DNA of 64,000 nucleotides from Ceratobasidium sp. AG-K. Its lineage: Eukaryota > Basidiomycota > Agaricomycetes > Cantharellales > Ceratobasidiaceae. Position 1 is the first letter of the stretch, and the number at the start of each line of letters is the position of its first letter. The notes below the pieces were generated by a model that had not been told where the DNA came from, did no database searches, and saw only the letters and a list, made by a program, of their open reading frames with translations. The translations under genes were made by a program, and so were the position numbers. The stretch is taken from positions 248,001 through 312,000 of the forward strand of contig JAWNGF010000010.1 of the NCBI GenBank assembly GCA_037039685.1, given 5' to 3'. Shown here one piece after another: positions 33,060 through 44,990 of this stretch.

Positions 33060-33162
33060 TGCTTGTGTAAACAATGGTTGATTCGTTTGTTGCTCTAAGG
33101 TACATTGTTTCCACCGCCGGTTCTTTGGTCTCTCCACACACAGTTAGAGGGAGACCCCTTCT
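33060..33162 (-). pseudogene. A2 pol, part 1 (start of pol)
   Basis: Begins after the frameshift site and encodes the stretch with VCGETKEPAVETMYLRATNE up to the C1 insertion; it rejoins 24647 in the same order as A1 (VYTS then ITRI-like). Only about 34 codons remain on this side. Confidence 0.75.
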
Positions 33163-33168
33163 TTTCCC
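33127..33168 (-). promoter_or_regulatory. A2 -1 frameshift signal at gag/pol
   Basis: Minus-strand GGGAAAA at 33168-33162 in gag frame, 5-nt spacer, then GGTCTC/GAGACC stem (33156-33127). Same as A1 and A3. Confidence 0.7.
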
Positions 33169-35126
33169 AAATCCTCTATGATCATTGCCTCTCTTCCCTT
33201 CATGCTGGGTTTGGTTGTTATCCACTCCTTGGACAAGCATTTGAGTGAACGGTGACCCTCTTGTCTGCACTTCAGACATTGGTTTGATGCTATCCTTGCT
33301 TTGTATATTTCGTTGGGTAGCCGCTTTGTAGAGGTTTGCCTGCTAGAGGTCAATTGGGGTGTCTTCTTCCCAGTAGAGGCCTTGATCTGTTGTAATTTCT
33401 GGTCAATGGAGATTGCGAGTGTGATCCATTGATTAAGGTTAAGGTGTCTTTCGGTTCCGTCTTCATTGATAAGGGAAAGTTTGAATCGTGCCAGTTCTGT
33501 TTTGATTTCTGGCTTGAGTCCCTCCTTGAATTGGTTGATAAGAGCTTCTTCCCCCCAATTGACGTCGACCATGTGAAAGCGGAATTCTGTCGCGTAATTT
33601 GCTACTGAGTTGATCTGCTTGCTTTTCCGGATATCGGCCTCTGCTTTGGCCTTCTTGTTAGGGTCACTAAATTGCTCCATGAAGTGTGTCTTGAATGCTT
33701 CCCATGACATTAGGTTTTGGTCTGGAATTCCGTTGTTCATAGATCGGAGTAACACTTGCACCCAGTGTGTAGCGGACCTGTTATCCAACTTGAAATTGGC
33801 TAATGCTTCTCTAATTCATTCTTGTCCCAAACTGTATTGGTCGCCCAACCTGACAAAGTAGCTTTCCATCTGGGTGATGAACATTTCTGTTCCTTCTCCT
33901 TTCTTCCCGTCAAAAGCTTCTGGTCTAGTTACTTTTGGGTGCCTAGTTTCCCTTCTGTTGTCAGGATTTTCTGTGAGTTGACGCAACCTTTGTTCCAGTT
34001 CGTCAATTCTAGTGGATTCTGCTTCTGGGTGGGGAGGTGATACAGCATGTAGGGATGCTTCATCCATCTGTTTGCGCATGTTGTTGATGGCCTCTTGTAT
34101 GGTGTTGATTTGTTCAATTGCAATCCTTCCGTCTCCCCTTAGTCCTTCTAGTCCTTGGGTGACTGCTTCATTCCAAGCTAACTGTCCCTGTCTCATGGTG
34201 TTAAGATCTTCCTGCACATTGTTCACTAGTCCTTGTGTGTTTGCGACTTTGTTTCTTAGGCGGGTTATGTCTTGTCCAACCAGGAAGCTGTTGTGTTCAC
34301 TGTTTTGTGCAGCGTTAAGGATCTCTGTGAGGGTTCCTTGTAGGTTGTTGAGGGAATCATTGAAGATTTGTTGGTTGTTAGCCAACACCTGAGTGGATTG
34401 TTCTAACCCGTTGAGTCTTCTATTGATTGTTATTTGCATTCCATCAATAATCCTTAAGAGTGCATTGTGTCTTCCAAGGTGAAGGTCATTGAGGTCGTCA
34501 AGATTGCTAATCACGGTTCTACTGCTGGAACTAGAACTTGAGCTGGGAATCCCAGGGGTGCCTTGGCCTTCAGTTGCTGTTGGTTGCTGGGAATATCCTT
34601 GTGGTACGTATGGCAGTGCTGGGTTAACTGGTGTCACAGCCTGAGAGCTTATTGGGACTGGACCGGCATTGGTGATAATTCCTCCAATCTTGGGTATTTG
34701 AGGAGCATGGGAAATGTGTGGCATGGGTGGCGGTCTGATAGGAACAAGGGATACACCCCCATGAGCTTCAGGTTGGGGGGAGAAAAACTGTCTTCTGGAT
34801 CCCATAGGCCATAGTGGACGTGAGGGACCTGGACTTGCATTAGAAATTGGGATTCGAATTGTGACCAGTGTGGGATTGTTGGTAATATCCCCTGGTTCCC
34901 TAGTAACAATGGTAGGTTCTTCCTGAATGACTGAAATGTTCTTGGTGTTGAATGTTCCCGGCATAGAAGCTTGACTTTGTGGGTGAGACCTTGCTGGTCC
35001 TCCGGCCTGTGCTTGTGCAATATCTTGTTTGTTGAGGGGCCTCATAGGTCTTGAAGCCCTACTTGGTCCTCTCCTTGTTGATAATGGTGTTGAGAGGCGT
35101 GATCCTGCATCCTCCTGAATGGACAT
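33144..35126 (-). pseudogene. A2 gag polyprotein, one TGA
   Basis: ATG 35126 (MSIQEDAGSRL) lies 22 nt after the 5' LTR, as in A3. The frame is open to a TGA at 33816-33818 (GQE*IREAL; A3 has Arg there) and continues in register to the stop 33144-33146. The N-terminal half is Pro/Ser-rich with a run of Ser, then a long coiled-coil-like segment (many N/Q/L residues). Then comes the capsid-like region (DGKKGEGTEMFITQMESYF) and the CCHC knuckle CLKCRQEGHRSLKC. Confidence 0.87.
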
Positions 35127-35134
35127 GGTTGTTA

Positions 35135-35146
35135 AGCTTGTTTTGT
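35135..35146 (-). other. A2 primer-binding site, self-priming type
   Basis: ACAAAACAAGCT on the minus strand, 2 nt inside the 5' LTR, fully complementary to AGCTTGTTTTGT of the LTR. Confidence 0.8.
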
Positions 35147-35148
35147 AA

Positions 35149-35604
35149 TGTTGTAAGCTACTTCTTGGTGGCTAGGAAACAAGCCTGCAAGGGAGAGTGG
35201 ACGGCACTAAGACCTAAGTGACCTCTTGAACCGCAACACACTTAAGTGTCTGTAGGCTCTAGAGGGTAGGGGTGGTTCTAAGTGTCACTCAAAGGGGATG
35301 TTTGATGAGACAAAACAAGCTGGGGTTACCAGGCTTGTTGGTCCTCTATGTATATTCACAAAGTGGCTGAGTCATACAAGGTGCAGTCACACGAGTCATA
35401 CAAAACAGCCAGTCAGGAGTGTCCATGTGAGTCATGCTGTATGAACAGACATGACTTGTACAAAGCACAGCCGCATTACACAATGTAACAGAATAACCAC
35501 AAGAAGGTGGCAATGTGGCAAACAGAAACAGAAACACAACACAGAGAAGGATACAGGTGGGCGAGACAACAGGCAAGTCCAATGGAGGGAGCTGGCTCAC
35601 AACA
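35149..35604 (-). repeat. Family A LTR (5' LTR of A2)
   Basis: 456 bp; TATA region reads CTATGTATATT on the plus strand, i.e. one base off the TATATATA of the partner LTR. Confidence 0.95.
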
Positions 35605-38600
35605 ACCGCCAACTACGTCGCCATGTGAAAACTCACCTGGCCAAGCTCAAGCCTGTCTTGGACACTATGGATGAGGATGATCTCAATCTCGACATCTCCT
35701 TTTCTCAGGACGGCCTGTGCCCAGCTGCTCACAACATCCTGGCTCCAATTGAAAACAGGCTTGCTCCCCCAGAGAACAGCCTTGCACCTGATGTTGAAGG
35801 CCCTCCCCCAGGCCACTGGGATGCCATTGATTTGGCAGCAATGCTTGCAAGGTAATATGTCAGTAAGTGTCCAGCCATTATGACTATTGAATACTAACTT
35901 ACTACTCTGCAAAAAGAAATGGGTAAAATAACATGAAATATCATGTTATAACACCATTACTCCATAAACATTCCCCCCACTATCATTACACCAGATTACA
36001 CCACCCCAGGTGTAATGACATGACATAACATGGAATGAGACCCAAGACAAACTGCTTCCAAATGCAACATATGACCAGACCGGGATGGCAGCCCAGCCCA
36101 AATAGGGAACCAATATAACCATATAAGGCGTGATCAACTGACACAAGCCTGACCAATTTCATTACCTAATCATAGGTGAACAAGCTTATGTGATACTGAC
36201 TAAGAAATTTGAAATTATTTTGGCACTGCATGTGCCTCCCTCAGCACCTGACTCTGCCTTTGCAACTGATCCCCAACTTCCCACCAAGCCTTTGACAAAC
36301 CACTCCCCTGTCCCCTTGCCCATGTAGGCCCTTCTTCACCTGGGGGTACTTCATAGCATTTAGCCCCTTTGGTCAACAAGGGATAAAAATTGCATGGTGG
36401 GATCAAGAGTTGACACTGCATTGGAAATGCATTGGAAATGGAAAACTACCAAATTGGGAAGATTTCAAATTGACTTTAGGTTCTCATTCTTGTTTTGGCA
36501 TGGTTTACATCACTAGTGTAATTTCATGTAATTACACTTTGAGTGTAATAACACCTCATGACACCATATAACACCTTAAACATTCCCCCACTATCATTAC
36601 ACTCCAGGTTTTTCCAGAGTAGTTCCTTCAGTTCCTCCACCTTTGGGTTCAGATGACAATTCAGACAGTCACAAAAACGACAACATTGACTTGCACATGG
36701 ATCTGGACCACACATATCCACCCATTCCTGTCCACCCGGGTATGTACTGTTCAATTTATTCCAACCTAGTAACCTGCTAACTTGCGCTCCTCCAGATGCA
36801 CCCCCTGCCCCGCCTCTGCTTCAAAACCCTGTGGTGGGTATAGATGAATGGCCCACCAAAGACTGGCTTTGGCAGGGGTCTGACAATGGAGACCTTGTCA
36901 AAGCACTTGATGGGCTTGCCCTGTCTGACATCAGCGATGAGCTTGCCGACCCTGCAAACTACAAACCCGAATTTATTGAACAAGATGGGCCACTTGGGCT
37001 CAACCCTGATAATGAGCCAGAGATAGACAACAGGGAGCTATGGAACATCATGCAGGACCTTCTTGGCGACCTCGCTGAGGAAGAATGGCTCAACCTTTGT
37101 AAGTCATCCCTTCATATGTACACCTTATCCATACTGACATTGTATTAGACCACTGCCATCTTACCAATCAGGATCGTGCAACTTTGCGATTCTTGGCTGC
37201 ACGCCTGCGCTCGCACTTTTTGCGCACCACCTACAACAACCTTTGCCTGAACACCTGCAAAGAACTTGGGCTCCCGAGCGACTTTATTGCATGGCGGCGT
37301 CTTAAAATTCTGTCTGGCCTTGAGTCTCGCACATATGATTGCTGCGTGAAGTCGTGCATCTGCTACATTGGCAAATACCAGGACTTGGACCAATGCCCCT
37401 TCTGCAAGAACCCTTGATACAACGCCGCTGGTAAGCCGCGTCAAGTATTCAATTATACACCCCTCATCCCGCAGCTACACGGGCTCTTTCAGGACTCAAT
37501 GAAGATCAAAAATATGCGACATCGCACCAGGCACGAGGCATGGCAGGCGGAGAATCCCAGCGTGATGGAAGACATTTTCGACGGCGAGCTTTATCGTAGG
37601 CTTCATGGTACTAAAGTTCAGCAGGGTGACGGTTATAAATATTTTGACAATCCAGACGACATTGCTCTTGGGCTTGGAACTGATGGATTCTCCATGTACA
37701 AGCGCCGACACAAGGGCCATTCGACAGCATGGCCTCTGATCCTCGTCAACTATAACCTCCACCCAAGCATCCGAACTCGACTCGAAAATGTTATATGTGT
37801 TGGCGTCATCCCAGGTCCCACTGAGTGTAAGGATATCAATTCTTTCATTGTTCCGCTACTTGAAGAACTTGAAGAGCTTGCGTCTGGCGTACAATCGAGC
37901 AAGGTGGCTTCCGATGTGGATGAGCTCGCCGATGATGGTACCTATTTCACTTTACACGCGTTTCTAATCATTCTTTTTGGCGATATTCCCGCGATATCAA
38001 AGCTCCTACGACTCAAAGGCCATAACGGGAAGACTCCGTGTCGGGCGTGTTTCATCCAAGGTGTACCCTATACTCTGGAAGGTGGTAGGGTTGTCTATTA
38101 TTTCCCACTGACTGATCCGGACGACGACCAGCCGTTTCCTCCTGGTGACTTGGTAATGCGTAATCACGGCAATTTCTTACATTACTATAGCTTGCTGGAA
38201 GGGGCTGAAACGGACGCAGAACGCAAGAGGATTGCGCAAGAATGCGGTCTCAATGCCCGGCCACTTTTCGACCGTCTCGGGTCAATAGACTTAGCGTGCT
38301 GTGCACCCTACGAGCTGATGCACTTATTGTTTGAAAATTTAGTGCCGAATATGCTGAATCACTGGAAAGGGCAGTTCAAGTGGCTTGAGGATGATCCTGC
38401 TTGCCGGGTGGCTGATGCCGACTGGCGGGAAATTGGGATACTAACCAAATGGGCGACACGTACGATACCCAGTCAGTTTGTCGGCACGCTACCAAACATT
38501 GATGTCGACATGGGCCTTTACAAGGCTGAAGCAAACTCATTCTGGCTCATGTACCTTGGGCCAATCCTACTCAATGGCCGGCTGGAGCGGGAGCGTTACA

Positions 38601-39942
38601 GGTAAGTACAATTACTTGTGGACCCGCTACCTTACTGATGTGGGTCTAATAGGCACTACCTGGCGATGCGTGACATCTTTATTTGGTGCCTCGACCTCGA
38701 AATTACGACTGCGGAGGTCGATGCGCTCGAGGTCAAGATTCAGGAATGGGTCCAAGAGTACGAGAGGTAAATGATACATTAGCCCTCAATTTTATACCTC
38801 CGCTCATGATGCCAGACTATACTATCGATACGACTACGAGCGGCTCGCGGCCTGCCCTGTAACGATACACGTACTCCTTCACATACCGTACTACATCAGA
38901 CAAGTAGGACCCCTCCCGAGTACATGGTGCTTCGTGATGGAGCGTTTCTGCGGCCACCTGCTCAAACCGGCCCTCCAAAATCGCATACGACCATACGAGT
39001 ACCTCGACAACTACGTCCGACGCTGCGCACAAATGCAAATCGTGGCCCGCGTGAACGGCATGCCAGCGCTCCTTCGTCCAGCCACTCATCTAACACTAGT
39101 AGGTGACGAACTGATCTCCTTGAAAGAAAAAATATACGATGCTTGTGAGTACCCCGCTCCGTATCTTCGCTTTCGTTTCATTTACCAATTCAACATCCGC
39201 AAGTTCCGGACATCGTATTGGGCCAGCCGGTCAAACGCCAGTTCCAAGCTGACGAACGACTCCAGAGACAAATGGTTAGATATTTTAGGCTCGCGGAGGA
39301 CTAGTATTTCACGCCTCAACAACACCGCCAACGAGTTGATTGGGACACGCTAACGCGTTACGGCCGGTTCCGCCTAGCAAGCATGGGAGATCGAGTTCGC
39401 GTCGCCGACCTAATCGACACGGACAAGGTTGTCCGGGATAACTCATTTGTACGCATGAGTATTTTCCTTCATATATTTGCTCTATTACATGTTTCTGAAC
39501 GTCTTCTCCAGTACGAACTGTTGCCAGACGGCAACTCTGCTTTTCGCAACAGGCCCGATCACGCAGTGCGTGTGATACACTATGGTTGGGTCCAGGACGT
39601 ATTCTATGTCGAGTACGTTCGGGATAGGGCGTAAGTTTCCCCTATGCTCAATAGCTTTTTTCATATTAATGTCGCTTCAGGACAAACGAACGGCAGCCGT
39701 ATCTGCTCACCCGTGTCCGAGAGTGCGTCACAGGAGGTCTCGACGCGACACTACCCGAAAATCCCATCGTGACCTATAACCGAATAGATAATGCATCCAT
39801 TATTCATCTGGGGACGGTGCACGCCGCTGTTGGAAGGGTGAAAGTGGGCGATAATAATACCTGGGCGATTATTGATCGGAGTCGGGGCGTGCGCACACAG
39901 TTTAACGACGAGAACGGGTTTCCTGATCCTGATTTGGAGTGA
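35605..39942 (+). pseudogene. Tnp2-like (CACTA/KDZ-type) DNA transposase, main body
   Basis: With 12414-12450 a consistent model is exons 35605-35851, 36618-36739, 36796-37098, 37149-38601, 38653-38766, 38816-39144, 39204-39630, 39681-39942; all introns are GT-AG, phases agree, total about 1097 codons. Two in-frame stops remain: TGA 37415-37417 (NP*YNAAGKPR, CGA-to-TGA type) and TAG 39302-39304. Landmarks are typical of fungal Tnp2-like proteins: the Cys cluster CCVKSC...CPFCKNP, LGLGTDGFSMYKR, CVGVIPGP, LFGDIPAISKLLRLKGHNG, APYELMHLLFENLVPN, FVMERFCGHLL and RPYEYLDNYV. It would excise and integrate a DNA transposon. Plavaka-type assignment is the main alternative. Terminal repeats were not found. 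Confidence 0.85.
35852..36617 (+). other. Overlong intron holding a MITE-like AT-rich insert
   Basis: 766 bp where the other introns of the gene are 50-60 bp. About 26 bp, TAAACATTCCCCCACTATCA plus TTACAC (one C variable), occurs as a direct repeat at about 35964 and 36577. A short hairpin ATAACATGA/TCATGTTAT and many GTGTAAT/ATTACAC motifs occur near both ends. No ORF. It looks like a small nonautonomous insertion tolerated in an intron; ends not resolved. Confidence 0.4.
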
Positions 39943-40686
39943 GCCCACTGATTTAGCATGTGTCACTTCGTTCTTCGTTCTTCGTTCTTTGTTCTTCGTT
40001 CTTTGTTCTTCATTCATCGTTGTTTAGTCTTTGATTTTTTGCCCTTTATATTCGCTCACCATACGGTGTTTTGTGCACCTGCTGCTTTCTTAATTACGTT
40101 GGAGAGCTATCCCATATATTTATCGCTCTCTTTGTTGTGTGTCCCGTAGCTCTCACAGTCTCTCTATCTATTATGACATCTAGTGTTAAGACGATCGTAA
40201 GTCCGAGGGAATTAACTAAATCCCGACCTCGACGCCGACGCCGAGCAGGTTTGTCTCAAGCCCCGGACTTCCAGGAAGTGCCCTGACCCAGCTCGGCCCA
40301 CGGTTTGGCATGCCAAATGAGGCCCAAATTAAGCGTCTGTTTGACAGGCATTGCCCGCCATCCCGTGGGGACTGTCAAATGTGCCATGGGTTCCCAGGAA
40401 ATCCTCGGGAGTTAGGTTTATTCCCGAGACTTCCCACAGTGAGGGACTTTCATGACGGAATAGTAACGCAAAATGCCTCATCACATGCAATGCCCTTCTG
40501 GGTAGTAGTTCAGGGCTTTTTAATTTATCTAACATGTATTTTGATACTCTTGCCAATTGAGAAGTGAGGTGCTCGAGGAATCAGACTCCATGCCTTCTTT
40601 TGATAGCTCAGGACGACATCGACAAAGTTTCATCCTTGTATATATAGCCACACTTCTGCAATATATCAGGCACACGGCTGCCAGGC
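39943..40686. other. 3' flank of the transposase gene, no gene seen
   Basis: 744 bp: a short-period repeat at the start (listed), then no supported ORF. A TATATATA occurs near 40637, upstream of the truncated membrane-protein copy P1. The right terminal repeat of the DNA transposon should lie here but I could not identify it. Confidence 0.4.
39967..40019 (+). repeat. Heptamer repeat (TTCTTCG/TTCTTTG)n
   Basis: About seven imperfect units of TTCGTTC-type sequence in a row, 53 bp, just after the transposase stop codon. Confidence 0.85.
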
Positions 40687-41829
40687 AGCTTGGACGGGTT
40701 TGGATTTAAGTATGCCATGACCACAACAAGGAGTCTTGAAGAATCTCAACTTTATCGCACACCAGACATTTGGCTAGTTGCTGGCTCAAGCAATCCAGGC
40801 TTACGAAAGCCCTACCTTGTCACTCCCGCTCAACCAGTCCATCAGGCACACGCTGTCTATGATACACACTATGCTATTCGTCGATCTATTACATCTTCAC
40901 CACTCTGGGATGCTGTAACTAGCTCAATACCTGTGGGTGCATAGTGCCGATCACGCCATAAGTAGGACTAATCCTTTACCTTGCACTGAAACAGAGATTT
41001 GATATCCTGGCCTTGTATCCTGCATGTAGTTCAGTTAGCGCGCAAGCCACTCGTCGCCAAGACAATAAACCGGTGTACTGGGATTGTTGGGATTCTGACG
41101 CTACGAATACAACTCAGTGCAGTTATACAATGGTCCGATGACCGACTCTAATTCCACGAACAACCTCACGCTATACTTGAGTGGATTCTTTGCCTGGCCG
41201 AAGTTCCTTGTTGCTTCTTCTCAGATATCCCAGGGTCGACTTCGGGGAGTTTCCCTCGGCGCCAGCGCCTATTAGAAGTGACCGAAGAGTACCGCACTGG
41301 AAGCAGTTTCGATATTCTAGCCTTGATCGGTGGAATTTTTGCTCTCCTTGAAGGGTTGCATCTATTCCTGTTTGGCAGGTCACTTTTCTGGGGTATGTTT
41401 GGTGAGTATGCCGTAGTAATATGCAGGGCAGACCTAACAATACATCAACAACACTGGCTAGGTATTAAGCTGATTACTCCCTTTGGATTCATCAGCCGGT
41501 TTGCTACCCACAGTTTCCGTGCCCGTTTGCGCGAACACTACCACCCACCTGGACCTCAAGCCATCTCCGGCACTGATGGAGGCGGTGTTCATAGCAATAA
41601 CAACATGCATATAACCCAGTTTTCGCTCGACTATGTAATCAACTTGGGCCTGGCGTCGGCCTTAGGCCTGAACAGGCGCCCAGAGCAAGCGGACACGGAC
41701 TTAGCGTGTGTGCGGGTAGAAACGGGCGAAATGGGTGTGTCGAAGGAGTCGTTATCGCAGGATTCAGATGCCATAGATAGAGTGAGTTGGTTACTTGGAG
41801 CCTATGGTGCAGGTTGTGCTCACGCCTAA
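40687..41829 (+). pseudogene. P1: membrane-protein family, C-terminal half only
   Basis: First copy of a tandem family. It starts abruptly at the segment LDGFGFKYAMTT, matching the middle of P2 and P4; the N-terminal exons are absent. Conserved blocks: PDIWLVAG, YAIRRS...SSPLWDAV, then after an intron-like gap VTEEYRTGSSFDILALIGG with a hydrophobic stretch (LFLFGRSLFWGMFG), and ITPFGFISRFATHSFRARL. A putative intron at about 41402-41460 stays open in frame. It ends at TAA 41827-41829. It has no start of its own, so it is probably a 5'-truncated duplicate; function unknown. Confidence 0.65.
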
Positions 41830-42366
41830 AACGGAAACTAGGAAAAGGTTTCATTTCTACAACTTGCAAACAGGTCCTAATATTCCATCTTCAAGATATA
41901 TTCACATACCTATACTGCCAGTGCTTGCTACCTTGTACGTTACACTAATCCGAATGAACACTCTGAACGACACCTCATACAGAGGAACAAGGGGCAAATA
42001 AAATCTGATAAGCGGCTGATTGTCATGTTCAATGTAGGAAGTTAAATCTAACCTTAGGAACTTATCATGGACGGAGCGTCAATTAGAGCGAGGCTCCGGC
42101 AACTCAACCGATAGCAACATAATATATTATGTAATGCTATTCGAGGACTCAGATTGCCACCGGCCTTGGCTGTAATTTCAATTGCTCACACACATCGGGC
42201 ATCTCGCATCTCGCATCCCATCGACAATGACAACGAGGGCTTGCGCAAGGCAACGACTGGATACATTAGCCTGCTTCCTCGGGTTCGCCCTACGTCCTCG
42301 ACTACGGCAATGTATATAAACGATGGCCCATCAACAAATCTCTTGGCAACCCCCTCCACCGACGCG
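41830..42366. other. Intergenic region upstream of P2
   Basis: 537 bp. No supported ORF; TATATAA at 42312-42318 lies about 50 bp before the P2 start codon and is a reasonable TATA box. Confidence 0.4.
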
Positions 42367-44990
42367 ATGGCTGTAGGGAAGCTCCGCAAGAACTGGTTTT
42401 ACTCATCCTTACTATTTCAAATCGCTCTGGGTGTTTGCAGCCTTGTCTTTGGTGTTGCGAATCTCGTCCTGCATGTTGAATCCAGCTTACCCGCGGGGAG
42501 AGTTAAAGCCGGTGGGGTTGATTCTGTTAATTCGAATTCTGAGGCTTGACACCATACAGTTCTGCAAGTACTACTCTTGTTCGTTTGTCAATCCAACACT
42601 ACATACCTGTGAGTCTGTCGAATATATATAACCTTGTGACGCTGAGGACTCCCATAGCGCAACGTACGGATCTCTGTACACCAAGACGATCCTTGGGTCG
42701 TTCGTTGTCCAACAGGCGATCTCGCTTTTGATTGCCGCTTGGTGCATAGGCAGGTCAACACAACACAGCTTTCGTGATGGTGCTAATCAAATCAACTCAC
42801 AGGACTAATGGTGTCGTCTGGGGGACCACTCCACCTTTCCATCGGCGATTACCTGACCATCGGGAGTGCTGCCTTTCCAGGGCTGATCTCGCTAGTCCTC
42901 TCTGGCCGTTTTATGTACGCAAGGTGGTTGGGAGACTCTGCGCTGGGTCACTGGTCCGTCGACGTTGAGGATCTCGCGAGCGGGGTAACACCTGCTCCAA
43001 GAGGACAGACCCTCTCATGGCGAGGTGTGCGACGACACGAGGACCGACTTCCGCGCCATGGTCGAATAACTCGAGCTATAGGAAGGTTTCTTCGCAATTC
43101 AATCATCCGGAGGGTCCAGTAAGTGCAACAGGATGCATCACAAATCAAGCTTATCGTATCGCTTAGTCCGGTGGAAACGAAGCTATACGCCTTCTTTCAG
43201 CACTTCTTTTCACTGATAGCCATCGTCCTGCTGCTCACACGCACTATTGTGCTTCTGGCTCAGCTCGGGAACGAGGGGCTGCCATCTCGATCCCGGGTTG
43301 AGCAGTCCGAGGTAGTTAGCTATATATCATCGCAAAGCACATCCGTATTAGTCGTGAGTTTTGCTATCAGTGTGAATATGATTTGCAATACCAAAAATCC
43401 AACGCAGCGTTACCCAAACCATCGCAACTGGCTCGGGAGCCGTAACCAGAACCCCATCGGCACTTCAACGTTCAATGTGTCCATCGCGCTCCAGACCAAC
43501 AGCACATCGAGTTTCAGTAACTCCACGAGTGAGTGTCAACTTAGTCCCACACCTATTATGGGTGGACTACTTCCGCCAGGCTCGGCCAATTTTCCTCTTT
43601 CTCATTTCCCAACTAAGTATACGGTGTGTAGACTTATGCAAAGCCGAGTTCATACAAACACAACCCAACTCCGCTGGCATTACCGACTGGTTTTGGCATC
43701 ATACTTGCAATCGTGAGTCTTCTTAGAGTCAGGAAACATAGATTGGCTGAGGCTCTGCACCTGCGATCTTAGACTTAGAACCATGGCGCCACGTGTCCTC
43801 CGAAGATAGTTTCCTTGGGTTCCAGTATACTATGACCACCCGAATGAGCCCTCAAGATTCGCAAAATCAGGAAGTGCCAGATATCTGGATAGTTGCCGGC
43901 GGAACCAGTGGCCCAGACCTGCGAGCGCCATACTTTGCCGCTCCGATTCAGCCCATCCCCGAGATGCACTCCGTCTATCGTACCTACTATGCTTTCCGTC
44001 GATCCGTTTCATCCTCACCACTTTGGGACGCCATAAGCGGTTCCAAACCGGTCAGTTTGCCCTCATAAATCTTCCAAAATAGTGACTAATTTCCCTTTCT
44101 GCATCGCGAATAGAAATATAACACAGTAAAATTGTATCCTGCCAGTGAGTTGAATGTTCGACGTAATTGCCGTCAGGGCAAACGGTCAAACTCGCCACTT
44201 TTTGTTGCGACACTGACGCTTCCGACCCCCCCTTCAGTTCAGGTGTATAGTCGTCCGATGATACGCGCCGATGATCCGGCAAACGTCATGCTGTACTCGA
44301 GTGGATTTATTCGCTGGCCGAGATATCTACATTCATCCCCACAAACATCCCAGAGCGATTTTGCACTGGGCACTGTGGGTCCAAGCCGATTGGTGGAGGT
44401 AACTGAGGAGTATCGCGTCGGCAGTAGCTTTGATATTTTGGCGTCCATTGGTGGTCTTTTTGCTCTTCTCCAAGGGATTCATGTCTTCCTATTTGGCAGG
44501 CCGCTGTTCTGGGGCATGTTTGGTGGGTACAAGCAATGGTATATCCAATAAGCCGTATGAACATCTAGAATCAGGCACGAAGATGATCTCTCCGTTTGGA
44601 TTTGTTGGTCGATTTGCTACCCGCGGTTTCCGTCAACGTTTATACGAGCACTACTACCCCGCGGAGCCCCGAATCACCCCTGACATTGAAAGAGGGGCTC
44701 CACACCCCAGCAACAACTTGGATCTGTCTCGGTTCCTGCTTGACTTTGTACTCGACTTGGGACCGGCCTTGGCTCCAGGTCAAGGGTTACGCCTACGACA
44801 AACAGAATCGAACGCAGACTGCGTACGGGTAGAGATGGGCGATTTGGGTCGGACGAAGGTGTCATTATCCCAGGAGTCGGATGCTCCAGAAAAGGTCAGT
44901 CAGTCTACCCAAGATATGCGCTGCGACGAAACCAATACCTCAAACGGACAATAGGAGGATCGCTCTTTTCTTCCATCCACAAGGTACTAG
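42367..44990 (+). CDS. P2: multi-pass membrane protein of unknown function, long copy
   Basis: Multi-exon gene; exact exon limits are only partly certain. ATG 42367 gives MAVGKLRKNWFYSSLLFQ leading into a first membrane segment. Later blocks: SLYTKTILGSF...ISLLIAAW (42670-42745), GLMVSSGG...VDVEDLASG (42805-43121, ending RRVQ before GTAAGT), SPVETKLYAFFQHFFSLIAI (membrane, 43169 on), FNVSIALQTNSTSSF (Asn-rich, possibly glycosylated), LGFQYTMTTR...PDIWIVAG (43810-44046), VYSRPMIRADDPAN...SSFDILASIGG plus membrane segment (to about 44525), ISPFGFVGRFATRGFRQRL (44585 on). A last small exon after ...CAATAG gives EDRSFLPSTRY and stops at 44990. Probably four to five membrane passes with an outside loop. 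No known domain recognised. Confidence 0.6.

Larger units (their letters stand above)
12456..35604 (-). mobile_element. A2: complete family A gypsy element, split by nested insertions
   Basis: LTRs at 12456-12911 (3') and 35149-35604 (5') face the same way and are flanked by ACTGC and ACCGC, a 5-bp target duplication with one CpG change. Removing B2, C1, the solo LTR at 13415 and their duplications leaves about 7.2 kb, a normal element size. The internal pieces join at exactly matching points of gag, pol and the third ORF when compared with A1 and A3. By eye the LTRs differ at about 18 sites, about 15 of them CpG, making A2 older than the elements inside it. Confidence 0.95.

Noticed and set aside
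35605..35855. ORF running from the A2 LTR into 35855 taken as one gene
   Set aside because: The LTR part is accidental; the coding part starts at the target duplication and belongs to the transposase exon begun at 12414.
39967..40019. Short direct repeats considered as a CRISPR array
   Set aside because: A simple 7-bp tandem repeat without spacers, in a fungal genome.
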